NCBI GenBank assembly: GCA_021815365.1
Contig: JAKAGZ010000002.1
Span: 62,001 to 126,000, forward strand
From: Bacteroidota bacterium
GTDB lineage: Bacteria > Bacteroidota > Ignavibacteria > Ignavibacteriales > Ignavibacteriaceae
Direction of reading: 5' to 3'
DNA: 64,000 nucleotides
Shown: positions 1-8,873 of the stretch, piece by piece
How positions within the stretch are numbered: the first letter of the stretch is position 1
Layout of the letters: each line of letters starts with the position of its first letter
Translations under genes and position numbers: made by a program
Notes under the pieces: generated by a model
What the model was told of the DNA's origin: nothing
Databases searched by the model: none
Seen by the model: the letters and a program-made list of their open reading frames with translations, nothing else

Positions 1-480
1 ATCGCCGATGTCCGGCAGCCAGCCATTATCTTCGTTAAGATAATATGGGTTGCTCATCATCTGCAGCTTGCTTGAAATTGCAGTGTACAAGGGATAACCC
101 GGTGTGGGAAGAAGTACATTTTCTCCCTCGTTAACAAGCGCAGTCAGACAAATATCAATTGCTTCGCTTGCACCGGTAGTAACAAAAATATCCAGCACAT
201 TATCAATCCCTTTTCTTCCTGCTTCTCTTTCAATCGCTTCGATGGCGGGTTTTATTCCCGAGGAAGGCGCATAGCCGTTTTTATTTCCGAGCATTGCTTT
301 ATACGTTGCGTCAACCAGATGTTTTGGCGGGGCAAAATCATAAATATTCGGATCGCCAATATTCAGGTACAACATTTCTTTTCCAGTCTTTGCAACTTCG
401 TTAGCAAGAACAACAATATCTCTTACAGCATAAGTTATATTCTCAGTTCTTCCGGCTGGTTCAATCACGGGGGATTTCAT
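1..480 (-). CDS. Class I/II pyridoxal-phosphate aminotransferase, N-terminal part (AlaA-like)
   Basis: The first 160 codons of a minus-strand gene that runs off the left edge; the ATG is at 480. The protein opens with MKSPVIEPAGRTENI, then LNIGDPNIYDF, GYAPSSGIKPAIEAI and TTGASEAIDICLTAL, followed by LLPTPGYPLY. These are the N-terminal arm, the glycine-rich substrate region, the cofactor phosphate-binding segment and the PGYPLY segment of fold-type I aminotransferases close to alanine aminotransferase AlaA. The PLP lysine lies outside the window. Known for the family: transfer of an amino group between an amino acid (alanine, glutamate or aspartate) and a 2-oxo acid in the cytoplasm. The exact substrate cannot be read from this part. 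Confidence 0.85.
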   Translation of the reverse strand, partial: MKSPVIEPAGRTENITYAVRDIVVLANEVAKTGKEMLYLNIGDPNIYDFAPPKHLVDATYKAMLGNKNGYAPSSGIKPAIEAIEREAGRKGIDNVLDIFVTTGASEAIDICLTALVNEGENVLLPTPGYPLYTAISSKLQMMSNPYYLNEDNGWLPDIGD

Positions 481-612
481 TTCTGACTCCAATAGATTTT
501 ACTTTTCTCTATCAAATATAATAAAATTTTGACTGGCTGTGGGAAAGGTGGAGGAGTGTAAGTTTAAGTTCAAGCTTATGAGTATGCACTGATACAGAAA
601 AGTTTACAAAGG

Positions 613-1863
613 CTATCTCATCAAAACCATCTTCTTCACCATCGTATAATTCCCCGCAGTCAGGCGATAAAAATATATCCCGCTTGATAAATTGCTTCCG
701 TCAAATTTTACCTTATAGCTCCCTGCGGGTTTTTCTTCATTCACCAGCATTGCAACTTCCCTTCCTAAAACATCATATACCTTTAGCGTTACAAATCCGA
801 AATCTGGAATCCAAAATCCGATATTTGTAAAGGGGTTGAACGGATTAGGATAGTTTTGATTTAAACTAAAATGGTTTAAAAAAATGTTTGATAAGTCTAG
901 TTTTGTTGGCAAGCTAATCATTTCTGTGAGTGGTCTTATCCATAACCCTGAGCCAATAGTGCCAGCAATCAAATTTGTATCAGCTATAATTAAGCTACGA
1001 ATATCTATGCTTGGTAAGCCAGTATTAACCGATTCCCATGTTTTACCATCGTTTGTGGAAAGGAAAATGCCCTTTTGTGTCCCTGCAAATAAATTTTTCC
1101 CGTAAACATTCATCTTCCATATATATTGATTAGTTAATCCTTTATTTACCGCATCCCATGTATTACCACTATCTAATGATGTATAAACACCACTCCCTAA
1201 TGTGCCTGCAAATAATTTAGAATCTATATTTGCAAAACAAAAAGCTATCTGAGGTAGTTTGCCTTTTGATAGCCAATTATCGTTCTCATAATCAAATTGA
1301 TATACACCTTTTTCAGTAAATCCTGCATATATCTTAAAATTGAATTTAATAAAAGACCAACCAGAGATGCCATAAGGTGTAGTATTATTCCAAGTTTTTC
1401 CATAATCTTTGCTTATGTAAACTCCCATAGATGATATATCACCACCAATACCAGCAAAGAATATTGAATCGCTTATAAAAGTATATTCTGCATCGTATAA
1501 TCCAATATTTATCCAATTTGAATCATTTTTTGCTCTATAATAAGCATTGTTCGGAGTACCAAGAAGTATGATTTTTCCACTTGAATAGATGGAGGTAACA
1601 AAAGGGGTTGATAAACCTTTGTTGTCTTCTTGCCAATTATATCCCCCGTCTATTGATTTTAATATTCCATATCCAGATGTACCTGCATATAAAATTCCAT
1701 TTTCTACTGTAAAACAGTTAACTGTGTCAGCAGGGAAATTTGGTATTTTTTTCCATTGAGCATTTGTTGAAGTGAAAATGAAAAAAGTAATACTTAATGT
1801 GAGAAAGGATAATAAATGAATTTCTTTTGATCCGACAAACACTAGCGCCTCCTTCTTATGCAT
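613..1863 (-). CDS. T9SS-secreted beta-propeller protein (YCF48/BNR-like repeats)
   Basis: 416 aa. A hydrophobic signal segment lies at about residues 17-36, ending STNAQ. The body holds repeated blades of the form LFAGT...GVYTSLDSGNTWDAVNKGL, with Asp-box-like SxDxGxTW motifs seen at least four times, typical of sialidase/YCF48-type propellers. The last ~85 residues are a T9SS type A sorting domain: NYPNPFNP, LKVYDVLGREV, SGIYFYRL and a basic end. I infer export through the outer membrane and release or surface anchoring. The cargo role is unknown; such propellers often bind glycans or proteins. Its sorting domain is nearly identical at DNA level to that of the gene at 2477-4882 and to a relic at 1868-2112. 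Confidence 0.85.
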   Translation of the reverse strand: MHKKEALVFVGSKEIHLLSFLTLSITFFIFTSTNAQWKKIPNFPADTVNCFTVENGILYAGTSGYGILKSIDGGYNWQEDNKGLSTPFVTSIYSSGKIILLGTPNNAYYRAKNDSNWINIGLYDAEYTFISDSIFFAGIGGDISSMGVYISKDYGKTWNNTTPYGISGWSFIKFNFKIYAGFTEKGVYQFDYENDNWLSKGKLPQIAFCFANIDSKLFAGTLGSGVYTSLDSGNTWDAVNKGLTNQYIWKMNVYGKNLFAGTQKGIFLSTNDGKTWESVNTGLPSIDIRSLIIADTNLIAGTIGSGLWIRPLTEMISLPTKLDLSNIFLNHFSLNQNYPNPFNPFTNIGFWIPDFGFVTLKVYDVLGREVAMLVNEEKPAGSYKVKFDGSNLSSGIYFYRLTAGNYTMVKKMVLMR

Positions 1864-1867
1864 TGAC

Positions 1868-2112
1868 TTATAAAATAAAAAATAAAGGGCACTTTAGCAA
1901 AACCATCTTCGCCTGCGAATATTCTCCTGCCTCTATTCTATCCAAGTGGATCGCTATACGATAAAAATATATTCCGCTTGATAAATTGTTTCCATCAAAT
2001 TTTACTTTATAGCTCCCTGCGGGTTTTTCTTCATTCACCAGGGGGTTGCAACCTCCCTTCCTAAGACATCATATACCTTTAGGGATACAAATCCGAAATC
2101 AGGAATCCGATA
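1868..2112 (-). pseudogene. Relic of a T9SS C-terminal sorting domain
   Basis: On the minus strand this stretch reads DFGFVSLKVYDVLGREVAT, then shifts frame at a run of C (about 2045) and continues VNEEKPAGSYKVKFDGNN, LSSGIYFYRIAI and QAKMVLLK before a stop. It is the last ~75 codons of a sorting domain with one extra base; no signal peptide or cargo domain precedes it. The DNA is almost the same as the ends of both neighbouring genes, so it is probably what is left of a third T9SS gene, or a product of recombination between sorting-domain ends. Confidence 0.75.
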
Positions 2113-2139
2113 TTCTCAGCTCTCTCATTCTGAAAGCTC

Positions 2140-2347
2140 TCACATCAGATCATCGACGCTCCCTCTTTTTATTTCACCCCTCTTATATTCCCCCTCTTGC
2201 TTCTTTTATATTCCCTGCAAGGACGTCCCTCCTACGCTCAATGAGTCTTTTACGAATGATAGCGACAATATCTTCCTGTTGATATTCCGGTAATATCTCG
2301 ATCATATCTAATGCGTCCTGAAAAGTTACATTTTCCCGAGCCTGCAT
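2140..2347 (-). pseudogene. Frameshifted small antitoxin-like gene
   Basis: From an ATG at 2347 the minus strand encodes 54 aa: MQARENVTFQDALDMIEILP, then QQEDIVAIIRKRLIERRRDV and LAGNIKEARGGI, stop at 2183. Directly after, in another frame, it reads KRGEIKRGSVDDLM and then a stop at 2140. The joined product resembles a common family of small putative antitoxins (LPxxxQExxIxIIRxRLIExRR ... GxVRRGTVDDLM), so about two bases appear to be missing near 2183. No toxin gene is adjacent. Family assignment is from memory of the pattern; the decay is seen directly. It could also be expressed as a 54-aa protein. Confidence 0.5.
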
Positions 2348-2476
2348 TTTTATATCTCCTTATCTTGATATTCTCTTTTTTACAAACCAATTACAGAATG
2401 TGCGGCTAAATTTTTCTGTATAAAAATTAACTAAATAACCACTGAAAAACCATCAGTAAAGTCCGACACCTGACTC

Positions 2477-4882
2477 TCACCTTATCAAAACCATCTTCTT
2501 CACCATAGTATAATTCCCTGCCGTCAGGCGATAAAAATATATCCCGCTTGCCAGATTGCTTCCATCAAATTTTACTATATAGTTCCCGGCGGGTTTTTCT
2601 TCATTCACCAGCGTTGCAACTTCCCTTCCTAAAACATCATATACCTTTAGCGATACAAATACTCCGCCTGAGGCGGAAGGAATCCGCCCGCTTTGAGCGA
2701 GGTCTCGTCCCGAAGGGACGGAAAATTCGATATTCGTAGTAGGATTGAAAGGATTGGGATAGTTTTGTGAGAGCTCAAATTTTAACGGAGTTAATTTTTC
2801 TTCATCAATCCCTGAAACACCTGCAACTTTTAATGTATAATTTAAAGTATCTGCATAGCCATTCTTACTCTTTGCAATAACTGCAACCTGGTAACTTGTG
2901 TCGATGCCCGGCGCAGTTCCTCTAACAAAGCCGGAATCTTCCTGAATGCTCAACCACTGCGGATAATTGCTGCCTAATGTGAATGTTGTTGTGTCTGCAA
3001 ACTGATGATAAGCTCTGAACCTTTGTTCATAGTATGCGCCCTTTGGTATTGAATCAAGCGGGACAGTGTAAATAACAACCGGGTAATCATAGATATGCCA
3101 GCTTATAGAGGCTGTGTCTTTATCATTTTTTGCATACCCTGTTACTGTAAACTGTTTCTTATTTATAGAACTTTCTTTATTGGTAAAAGTGTAATTCGAC
3201 CCAGAGGAAACCACTGTTCCATCAACTTTCCAGAAATAATTTAAAGACGTTTGCAATGCAGGGAAAGGATTTTCAGCAGTAAAAGATAATTGAATTGTAT
3301 CACCGGGCGCAATTACAGTATCCCGTATACTCAGGTAAACAGGATCAGCATTCCTGTAAACAAAATACTTCTGGTATGGACTCCACGATAATATTTCAGG
3401 AGGAAATCTGTTTTCTGTAAACTTTTGATAAACATTCATAGTTATCTTTTCGACAATTGTATCGGGGGTAATGCCTGCATTGGCATCAGTCAGCAAACCG
3501 TCAGCCCAGTCTGTTGTTGCTGCATTAAAGACAGCGCCTTTGTTAGTGTTCTGTGCATAATACATGCCCATCGTTGCATGCCCGAATCCAACAGTAGTAT
3601 CATAATTCACAGTTGGAGAAAAACCAAATATTCTGAAATTGACCGGAGTTTTTGATTGATCAGTATTGATTGGAACACCTAATCCTTTTGCGTCCCAACC
3701 TGTCGGTGTACCATCGGCTTCATATCCAACTATAGCATTCTTATAACCGAATTCATCGCCTTCTCTCAATCCTGTTCCGTTAAATAACCAGTAATGTGTG
3801 TTAAATGCAGTATAGTCTCCGAACCCTTGTGACTTCGGAAGCTTGTTCCCAGAATTAACGTAACCTCCATCTTTAAAGTTAACACCGGTAAAACTATTTT
3901 CGGGATTGTTTACAGGAGACTTCCACCAATTTACTGTGATCAGAGAATCAGGAATAGTTGGATTGGCATTTCTGTCGGCAGCGGAATCTTTATAGCAAAC
4001 CATTGTGCTGCCATTATTCTCAAATCTCACCTGCCACCAGCATGTATTGCCTGAGAGTATAATTACTTTCCCACCGTTCCTGATAAATTGTTCACACTGC
4101 TGTCTCTCAGCTATCGACCAATACTCATTATGACCGACTATGAAAAGAACTTTATACCTGTTGTTATTTCCTGTGTCAAACAGAAAATTCGGATCCCTGT
4201 CAAGGTCGTACATTGAAGCATACTCAAGCGGAATATTATTCAGTGTTGTCCAGTTAATAAATTTCCTTTCGTATTTATAAAAGTCTGCGCTGCCCAGCGA
4301 ACCGAGCGGACGATTTGCAGGTCGGCTAAAAGAAACTTTAAATGACCTCTGATGATTAGTAGAAATATTATTATACAGACTTTTCCCTCCGTAATCATTG
4401 TATGCCTGCCAGGTGTTCGTTGCAATCAGCAATAAATTTGAAGAAGTGCTTGCCAGTATTTTCGGTTTTACAATAAATAATATACCGCTTACACTGTCGC
4501 TCATATTTGTGGTACTGTCATAATAAGTTCTGAATTCAGCGCGGTAAACGCCAGGTGACCAGTTAAGCGGAATTGTAATACCGAAAGTCGAATCCCAGCC
4601 GCACCCGTACCAGTAAGTGCTGTCGCTGTGAAGTGAAGTAGTCTGAACCCTAAACTGTACATTAGTGTATGCCGTTACATAGTGGGCAATGTCTGTTATC
4701 TGATAAATTGTAAGTGTATTAGATTTTGTGGAAGAAGAAATATAGAAGGTAATCGGGTCACCCTGATAGACAGAATAACTACTGCCGTATCCTCCTTCTA
4801 CTTGCTGCGCATTCGTTTCATAAGAGATATTAAACGATAAAAATATTGCCGCTGCAAAAACTTTGTTGAAGATACTTCCCAT
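2477..4882 (-). CDS. T9SS-secreted protein with N,N-dimethylformamidase large-subunit-like domain
   Basis: 801 aa. A signal peptide covers about residues 1-25. An Ig-like N-terminal part (to ~140) precedes a region with NTWQAYNDYGGKSLY, KVLFIVGHNEYWS and GGKVIILSGNTCWWQVRF, characteristic of the domain shared with the N,N-dimethylformamidase beta (large) subunit. After ~510 come Ig/cadherin-like segments (PVYLSIRDTVIAPGD; a putative-Ig segment near 650-720), then NYPNPFNP and a T9SS sorting domain. I infer an exported protein; whether it hydrolyses amides is not known, as the family is functionally broad. Oddity: the sorting domain contains an extra ~20-residue insert (GRDLAQSGRIPSASGG) encoded by a hairpin-rich element at 2661-2723, absent from the sister sorting domain at 613-1863. 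Confidence 0.8.
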   Translation of the reverse strand: MGSIFNKVFAAAIFLSFNISYETNAQQVEGGYGSSYSVYQGDPITFYISSSTKSNTLTIYQITDIAHYVTAYTNVQFRVQTTSLHSDSTYWYGCGWDSTFGITIPLNWSPGVYRAEFRTYYDSTTNMSDSVSGILFIVKPKILASTSSNLLLIATNTWQAYNDYGGKSLYNNISTNHQRSFKVSFSRPANRPLGSLGSADFYKYERKFINWTTLNNIPLEYASMYDLDRDPNFLFDTGNNNRYKVLFIVGHNEYWSIAERQQCEQFIRNGGKVIILSGNTCWWQVRFENNGSTMVCYKDSAADRNANPTIPDSLITVNWWKSPVNNPENSFTGVNFKDGGYVNSGNKLPKSQGFGDYTAFNTHYWLFNGTGLREGDEFGYKNAIVGYEADGTPTGWDAKGLGVPINTDQSKTPVNFRIFGFSPTVNYDTTVGFGHATMGMYYAQNTNKGAVFNAATTDWADGLLTDANAGITPDTIVEKITMNVYQKFTENRFPPEILSWSPYQKYFVYRNADPVYLSIRDTVIAPGDTIQLSFTAENPFPALQTSLNYFWKVDGTVVSSGSNYTFTNKESSINKKQFTVTGYAKNDKDTASISWHIYDYPVVIYTVPLDSIPKGAYYEQRFRAYHQFADTTTFTLGSNYPQWLSIQEDSGFVRGTAPGIDTSYQVAVIAKSKNGYADTLNYTLKVAGVSGIDEEKLTPLKFELSQNYPNPFNPTTNIEFSVPSGRDLAQSGRIPSASGGVFVSLKVYDVLGREVATLVNEEKPAGNYIVKFDGSNLASGIYFYRLTAGNYTMVKKMVLIR
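2661..2723. repeat. In-frame hairpin-rich insertion element inside a sorting domain
   Basis: GC-rich stretch in AT-rich DNA made of three short hairpins with 3-base loops: CCGCC-TGA-GGCGG (2664-2676), CGCT-TTG-AGCG (2689-2699) and GTCCC-GAA-GGGAC (2707-2719). It contains GCGAGGTCTCG, also present at 52038-52048 in an unrelated place. It keeps the reading frame open and adds about 20 residues to the sorting domain. Confidence 0.7.
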
Positions 4883-4891
4883 AGTAACTCC

Positions 4892-5641
4892 CTATAAATT
4901 TCTTTGTCTTAAAATTTCAAAAAGCAATATGCCAGCCGCAACTGAAACATTTAACGATTGAATTTTCCCTTTCATAGGAACATTAACCAGCATATCACAA
5001 TTTTCGGCAGTGAGTCTTCTTATTCCTTTTTCTTCATTGCCTAGTACAAGCGCAGCCGGAACTTTATAATCAACTTCAGTATAACTGCGGGAATTTTCAA
5101 GCGATGAACCGATTATCCAGAACCCGTTATCCTTCAATTCTTTTAAGACATTCACGAGGTTATTCACCGGACATATTTTTAAATACTCTGTGGCTCCCGC
5201 TGAAGTTTTTACTACTGTTTCATTCACAGGTGCGCTGTTATGTTTTGTGATGATCACCCCGTGTACCTCTGAACATTCGGCAGTTCTGAGAATAGCCCCG
5301 AGATTATGCGTATCCTGAATAGAATCAAGAACCAGCACAAGCGGATATTGAAATTTTTTGGAATGTGAAATTACTTCTTCAAGGGTGTAAAATTTCTGTG
5401 AGGATTTTTTTGCAACAACCCCCTGAGTATTTTTTTGTTTTGCCGGTTCATTTCCCGCAGGGACGAGTTCGCGGAATTTTTGTGCCGGAATTTCGTTGCA
5501 CTTTATCCCTCTTTTTTTTGCAGCAATCCGGATAGCATTTATTATTTCCCCTCTTTGTCCGTAAAGAAGATAAACCTGGTCGATCTCCTCTCCTGAATTT
5601 ATCGCTTCAAGCACGGGTCTTCTTCCGATTATTAAATTCAT
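4892..5641 (-). CDS. rlmB: 23S rRNA (guanosine-2'-O-)-methyltransferase RlmB (TrmH/SpoU family)
   Basis: 249 aa, the usual length. The N-terminal substrate-binding domain (1-75) starts MNLIIGRRPVLEAI. The SPOUT catalytic domain shows the three family motifs: motif 1 LDSIQDTHNLGAILRTAEC (~107-125), motif 2 VLGNEEKGIRR (~198) and motif 3 VPMKGKIQSLNVSVAAGILL (~219). These build the deep trefoil knot that binds S-adenosylmethionine. The family methylates the 2'-O of G2251 (E. coli numbering) in the peptidyl-transferase region of 23S rRNA. It lies 9 bp downstream of lgt, probably in the same transcription unit. Confidence 0.92.
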   Translation of the reverse strand: MNLIIGRRPVLEAINSGEEIDQVYLLYGQRGEIINAIRIAAKKRGIKCNEIPAQKFRELVPAGNEPAKQKNTQGVVAKKSSQKFYTLEEVISHSKKFQYPLVLVLDSIQDTHNLGAILRTAECSEVHGVIITKHNSAPVNETVVKTSAGATEYLKICPVNNLVNVLKELKDNGFWIIGSSLENSRSYTEVDYKVPAALVLGNEEKGIRRLTAENCDMLVNVPMKGKIQSLNVSVAAGILLFEILRQRNL

Positions 5642-5649
5642 TTCTAAAA

Positions 5650-6540
5650 CTAATTTTTATTCTTTTTATTAGAGGACTGACTTAAAATTGCACCCGAAGG
5701 AATAAATTTCTTCAGATCTTTATGTCTTGAATAATAATTTAAGCCTATCATTCCCACAATTATCATTACAACAGAAATAAGCTGCGCTTCGCTTAGTCCA
5801 AGCATCAATCTCGGATTCAGCCTGATGAACTCGATAAAGAATCTTTCCAGTCCGGCAAATACAAGGTAATACATAAAAAGCTTGCCGTCAGCCCACTCTT
5901 TCTTTCTCAGTTTCCAAAGAATAAAAAAGATTATAACAGCCATTATGAATTCATAAATCGGAGCTGGGTGAAGCGGCGTGTTATCGGGAACGCCGTTCGG
6001 GAAATGTTTTGCTATGTCAGGAAAATATTTCTGAAAATCAAAACCTCTGAACATTACCGAAGGCGGCACTGTGCCATGAGAATAATCTGTTCCCCAGGGA
6101 AGATTAGTCGGCACACCGTAATCACCATCTCCTGCAAGATGGCAGCCTATTCTCCCTATGCCGTAAGCAAGAATTAATGACGGCGACGCTGCGTCAGCAA
6201 CTACAAGGAAAGGAATTTTCTTTCTTCTTAAATAAATCCATATTGAAATAATTGCAAGTATCAGTCCGCCGTAAAAAGTTAAGCCGCCGGGAGAAAAAGC
6301 AATCAGGGGATCTTTTAAAAAAGCATCCCAGTTCTCTATCAAATCAAGAAGCTTGCTGCCAACAATTCCGAAAATTATTGAGAGAAGCGTTATCTCGGTT
6401 GCCAGGTTCTGATCAAGTTTTTTTCTTTCAAATTCTTTTCCGAGAAAATAGCTCGCTACAATAAATGCTATTCCGAGCATTAAACCGTAGCTGTAAACCG
6501 TAAAAGGACCAATCTTAAATAATTCAGGATACATTACCAA
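5650..6540 (-). CDS. lgt: Prolipoprotein diacylglyceryl transferase Lgt
   Basis: 296 aa, about seven membrane segments. It opens MVMYPELFKIGPFTVYSYGL, the conserved Lgt N-terminus; the signature GRIGCHLAGDGDYG corresponds to GRxGNFxNxExYG, with the catalytic arginine region, and HPAPIYEF matches the HPxQLYE motif. Lgt moves diacylglycerol from phosphatidylglycerol onto the lipobox cysteine of prolipoproteins in the inner membrane. Many lipoproteins in this window (nirK, nosL, cytochrome c, FGE-like, phosphatase) would be its substrates. The start overlaps the end of the upstream gene by 7 bp, pointing to translational coupling. Confidence 0.95.
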   Translation of the reverse strand: MVMYPELFKIGPFTVYSYGLMLGIAFIVASYFLGKEFERKKLDQNLATEITLLSIIFGIVGSKLLDLIENWDAFLKDPLIAFSPGGLTFYGGLILAIISIWIYLRRKKIPFLVVADAASPSLILAYGIGRIGCHLAGDGDYGVPTNLPWGTDYSHGTVPPSVMFRGFDFQKYFPDIAKHFPNGVPDNTPLHPAPIYEFIMAVIIFFILWKLRKKEWADGKLFMYYLVFAGLERFFIEFIRLNPRLMLGLSEAQLISVVMIIVGMIGLNYYSRHKDLKKFIPSGAILSQSSNKKNKN

Positions 6541-7058
6541 CCGCCTTTTTTTGAATAATTAAATTTATCATCCGCAATCTCAAACCTGCAGAAATTTCTG
6601 TTGTTTGTCTTATGAGGTAAAAAAACTTTTACAAGTTCAATCTGCTTTTTATATATATTAAAATCAACCACTGCGCTGTTAATGCTGCCATCCTGTTTAA
6701 TAATATTAATAGTATGCCTGCCGTAAAGATTTTCAAAACATACAACACATTCTGCGGCGCCGTGCTTATTAATATAATCTGCTTTTGTATTCAGCCCTAA
6801 AATACTGATGTCAATTGAATTTTTCACTTTTAATGTTTTGACTGAAATTTCGTAATTGAGAGCAGAGAATTGACGGACTGTGCTTAATGATATGCAATAC
6901 TTTTGCGTTTCTCTTGTCTTGTCGGTTGAAAAATAAAACTGGCAGAGATATTCAATCCCTGGTTCCTTTTCCCTTGGCGTTGCCGCCTTAATTTTTGAAA
7001 CGGTTTTTGCCCTCGTTCGCGGAATTGCTGGGATTGTTTTGGGATTTTTCAGCGGCAT
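6534..7058 (-). CDS. Conserved-looking hypothetical protein between hisS and lgt
   Basis: 174 aa, not recognised. The first ~30 residues are basic and Pro/Lys-rich; no clear signal peptide or membrane helix. The rest (about 36-174) is a mixed alpha/beta pattern with regular beta-like strands (YEISVKTLKV, DISILGL, VDFNIYKKQIELVKVFL) and three cysteines near CVVCF. It begins 20 bp after hisS and its stop overlaps the lgt start, so it is expressed with essential genes. Function unknown; the start at 7058 is the only ATG near the hisS end, but a later start near residue 34 is possible. Confidence 0.6.
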   Translation of the reverse strand: MPLKNPKTIPAIPRTRAKTVSKIKAATPREKEPGIEYLCQFYFSTDKTRETQKYCISLSTVRQFSALNYEISVKTLKVKNSIDISILGLNTKADYINKHGAAECVVCFENLYGRHTINIIKQDGSINSAVVDFNIYKKQIELVKVFLPHKTNNRNFCRFEIADDKFNYSKKGGW

Positions 7059-7078
7059 TGTTTTGTCCTGCGGACCCT

Positions 7079-8338
7079 TTACTGTGAAATTATTTTAACC
7101 ATTTCACTAAAATCTTTTAATGCAAATAATTTCTGATCACCGGTTTTCATATTCTTTAAATTCACAGAACCGGATTTATATTCCTCCCCTCCGAGAAAAA
7201 GAACATATCGTGCATTCAGTTTATTTGCCTCGCGCATCTGAGCCTTTACGCTTCTGTTAAGATAATCAAAATCGACTGAAATATTCTTCCTTCTGAAATT
7301 TAACGCCAGGTCTAACAATTCGGAAGTCAGATCTTTATCGAGCTTAACTATGTATAAGTCTATTTTTTCATCGTGCTGATTTAGTGTACCTTCGTTCTCA
7401 CAAGCCAGAAGAATCCTTTCGATCCCAGCAGCAAAACCAACACCCGGTGTCGGGTCACCGCCTAATTGTTCTGCTAAAAGATCATATCTCCCTCCTCCAA
7501 CCAAAGCGCTCTGTGAGCCGACCTTACCGCTTACAATTTCGAAAGTAGTTTTTGTGTAATAATCCAGACCGCGAACAAGTGCAGGGTCTGTTTCAAAAGG
7601 CACATTTAATTTTCCGAGAAATTCTTTTACCTGCTCAAAATCTTTTTTACTTTCATCATCAATATAATCTATTAATAAAGGAGCGTTTCTCAGGATTTCC
7701 TGGTCCGATTCAATTTTACTGTCAAACAATCTCAGTATGTTCGAATCTAATCTCTTCCTGCTCTCCTCAGAAAGTTTGTTTTTTTTATCTGCAAGATATT
7801 TGCGCAAAATATTTTTGTAATTTTCTCTTGAAGACGGAACGCCCAGAGAATTAATTTTTACCCGGACATCTTTTAAACCAAGGTTTCTTAAAATCTCATA
7901 AGCAATGTGTATCAGCTCTGCGTCAAGAAGCATCGAGCTGCTGCCGAGAGCTTCCCCGCCAAACTGATGGAACTGTCTTAATCTTCCTGCCTGTGGTCTT
8001 TCTTGCCGGAACATTGGCGAGATATAAAATAGTTTATTCAACGGCTGCTGCTTGCCGAGTGAATGCTCAATAAATGCGCGAACCACGCCTGCTGTCATTT
8101 CAGGTTTTAAAGTAATGCTCGTTTCGCTTCTGTCAGAAAAAGTGTACATCTCCTTGCCGACTATATCGGTTCCCTCGCCGATACTTCTGGAAAACAATAA
8201 TGTCTCTTCAAACACAGGGGTACGGATTTCTTTGTAGTTGTAATTGCTGAAAATATTTTTCACAGTGTTTTCGAGCAAATACCATTTTGATATTTCTGAG
8301 GGGAGTATGTCTTTTGTACCTGTTATTGCTTTAATCAT
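7079..8338 (-). CDS. hisS: Histidyl-tRNA synthetase
   Basis: 419 aa, usual bacterial length. Class II aminoacyl-tRNA synthetase: GTKDILPSE at the N-terminus, motif 2 FYISPMFRQERPQAGRLRQF (~105-124), HisA signature LVRGLDYYTKTTFEI (~260), motif 3 GVGFAAGIERILLA (~300), and a C-terminal anticodon-binding domain (~325-419) with KAQMREANKLNARYV. It charges tRNA-His with histidine in the cytoplasm. 64 bp separate it from the PTS IIA gene upstream. Confidence 0.97.
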   Translation of the reverse strand: MIKAITGTKDILPSEISKWYLLENTVKNIFSNYNYKEIRTPVFEETLLFSRSIGEGTDIVGKEMYTFSDRSETSITLKPEMTAGVVRAFIEHSLGKQQPLNKLFYISPMFRQERPQAGRLRQFHQFGGEALGSSSMLLDAELIHIAYEILRNLGLKDVRVKINSLGVPSSRENYKNILRKYLADKKNKLSEESRKRLDSNILRLFDSKIESDQEILRNAPLLIDYIDDESKKDFEQVKEFLGKLNVPFETDPALVRGLDYYTKTTFEIVSGKVGSQSALVGGGRYDLLAEQLGGDPTPGVGFAAGIERILLACENEGTLNQHDEKIDLYIVKLDKDLTSELLDLALNFRRKNISVDFDYLNRSVKAQMREANKLNARYVLFLGGEEYKSGSVNLKNMKTGDQKLFALKDFSEMVKIISQ

Positions 8339-8402
8339 AAACAGACAATTATTTTATAATTCAATTAAAAGATGTGTAAAGGAACGACGGGAACCTCAAA
8401 AT

Positions 8403-8873
8403 CTATATATCGAAATAACTTTCTTCTTCTTTCTTAAACAGCTCTAAAATTTCTTCGTTTGTTTTTGCCTCAAGCAGAGCATTCCTGAATTCATCATTAT
8501 TCATCATCCTCGAAATGCGGCTTAATAGTTTTATATGGGTGCTGACCAAATTATCCTTGCCGACCAAAAGAAAAACCAGATGAACCGGCTGATTATCAAG
8601 CGACTGGTAGTCAATTGGTCTTGTTGTTTTACCAAATGCGCCTAACATTTCGTCTACGTATGTTGTCTTGCCATGAGGAATAGCAAACCCTTTGCCTACG
8701 CCGGTTGACATTATTTTTTCTCTTTCTAAAACTGCTTCCTTTACCTTTTCAAAGTCTTTTACCCGCGGGTCATCCTTAAAAAGATCTATCAGTTCGTTTA
8801 TAACTTCTTCCTTACCAGTTCCCTTCAGGTTCGGTATTATAAAATTATTTCTCAGAAGTTCTGTTACTTTCAT
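8403..8873 (-). CDS. PTS EIIA-2 domain protein (PtsN/fructose IIA-like)
   Basis: 156 aa, a single PTS EIIA type 2 domain. The phosphorylated histidine is in GFAIPHGKT (~residue 67), the family signature. The remainder fits the PtsN/IIA-Fru fold (VHLVFLLVGKD, HIKLLSRISRMM). No EIIB or EIIC gene is near, so a regulatory role like PtsN (nitrogen/potassium regulation through EI-Ntr phosphorelay) is more likely than sugar import; this is inference. It begins the hisS-rlmB gene run; the gene-free hairpin region lies upstream. Confidence 0.85.
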   Translation of the reverse strand: MKVTELLRNNFIIPNLKGTGKEEVINELIDLFKDDPRVKDFEKVKEAVLEREKIMSTGVGKGFAIPHGKTTYVDEMLGAFGKTTRPIDYQSLDNQPVHLVFLLVGKDNLVSTHIKLLSRISRMMNNDEFRNALLEAKTNEEILELFKKEEESYFDI

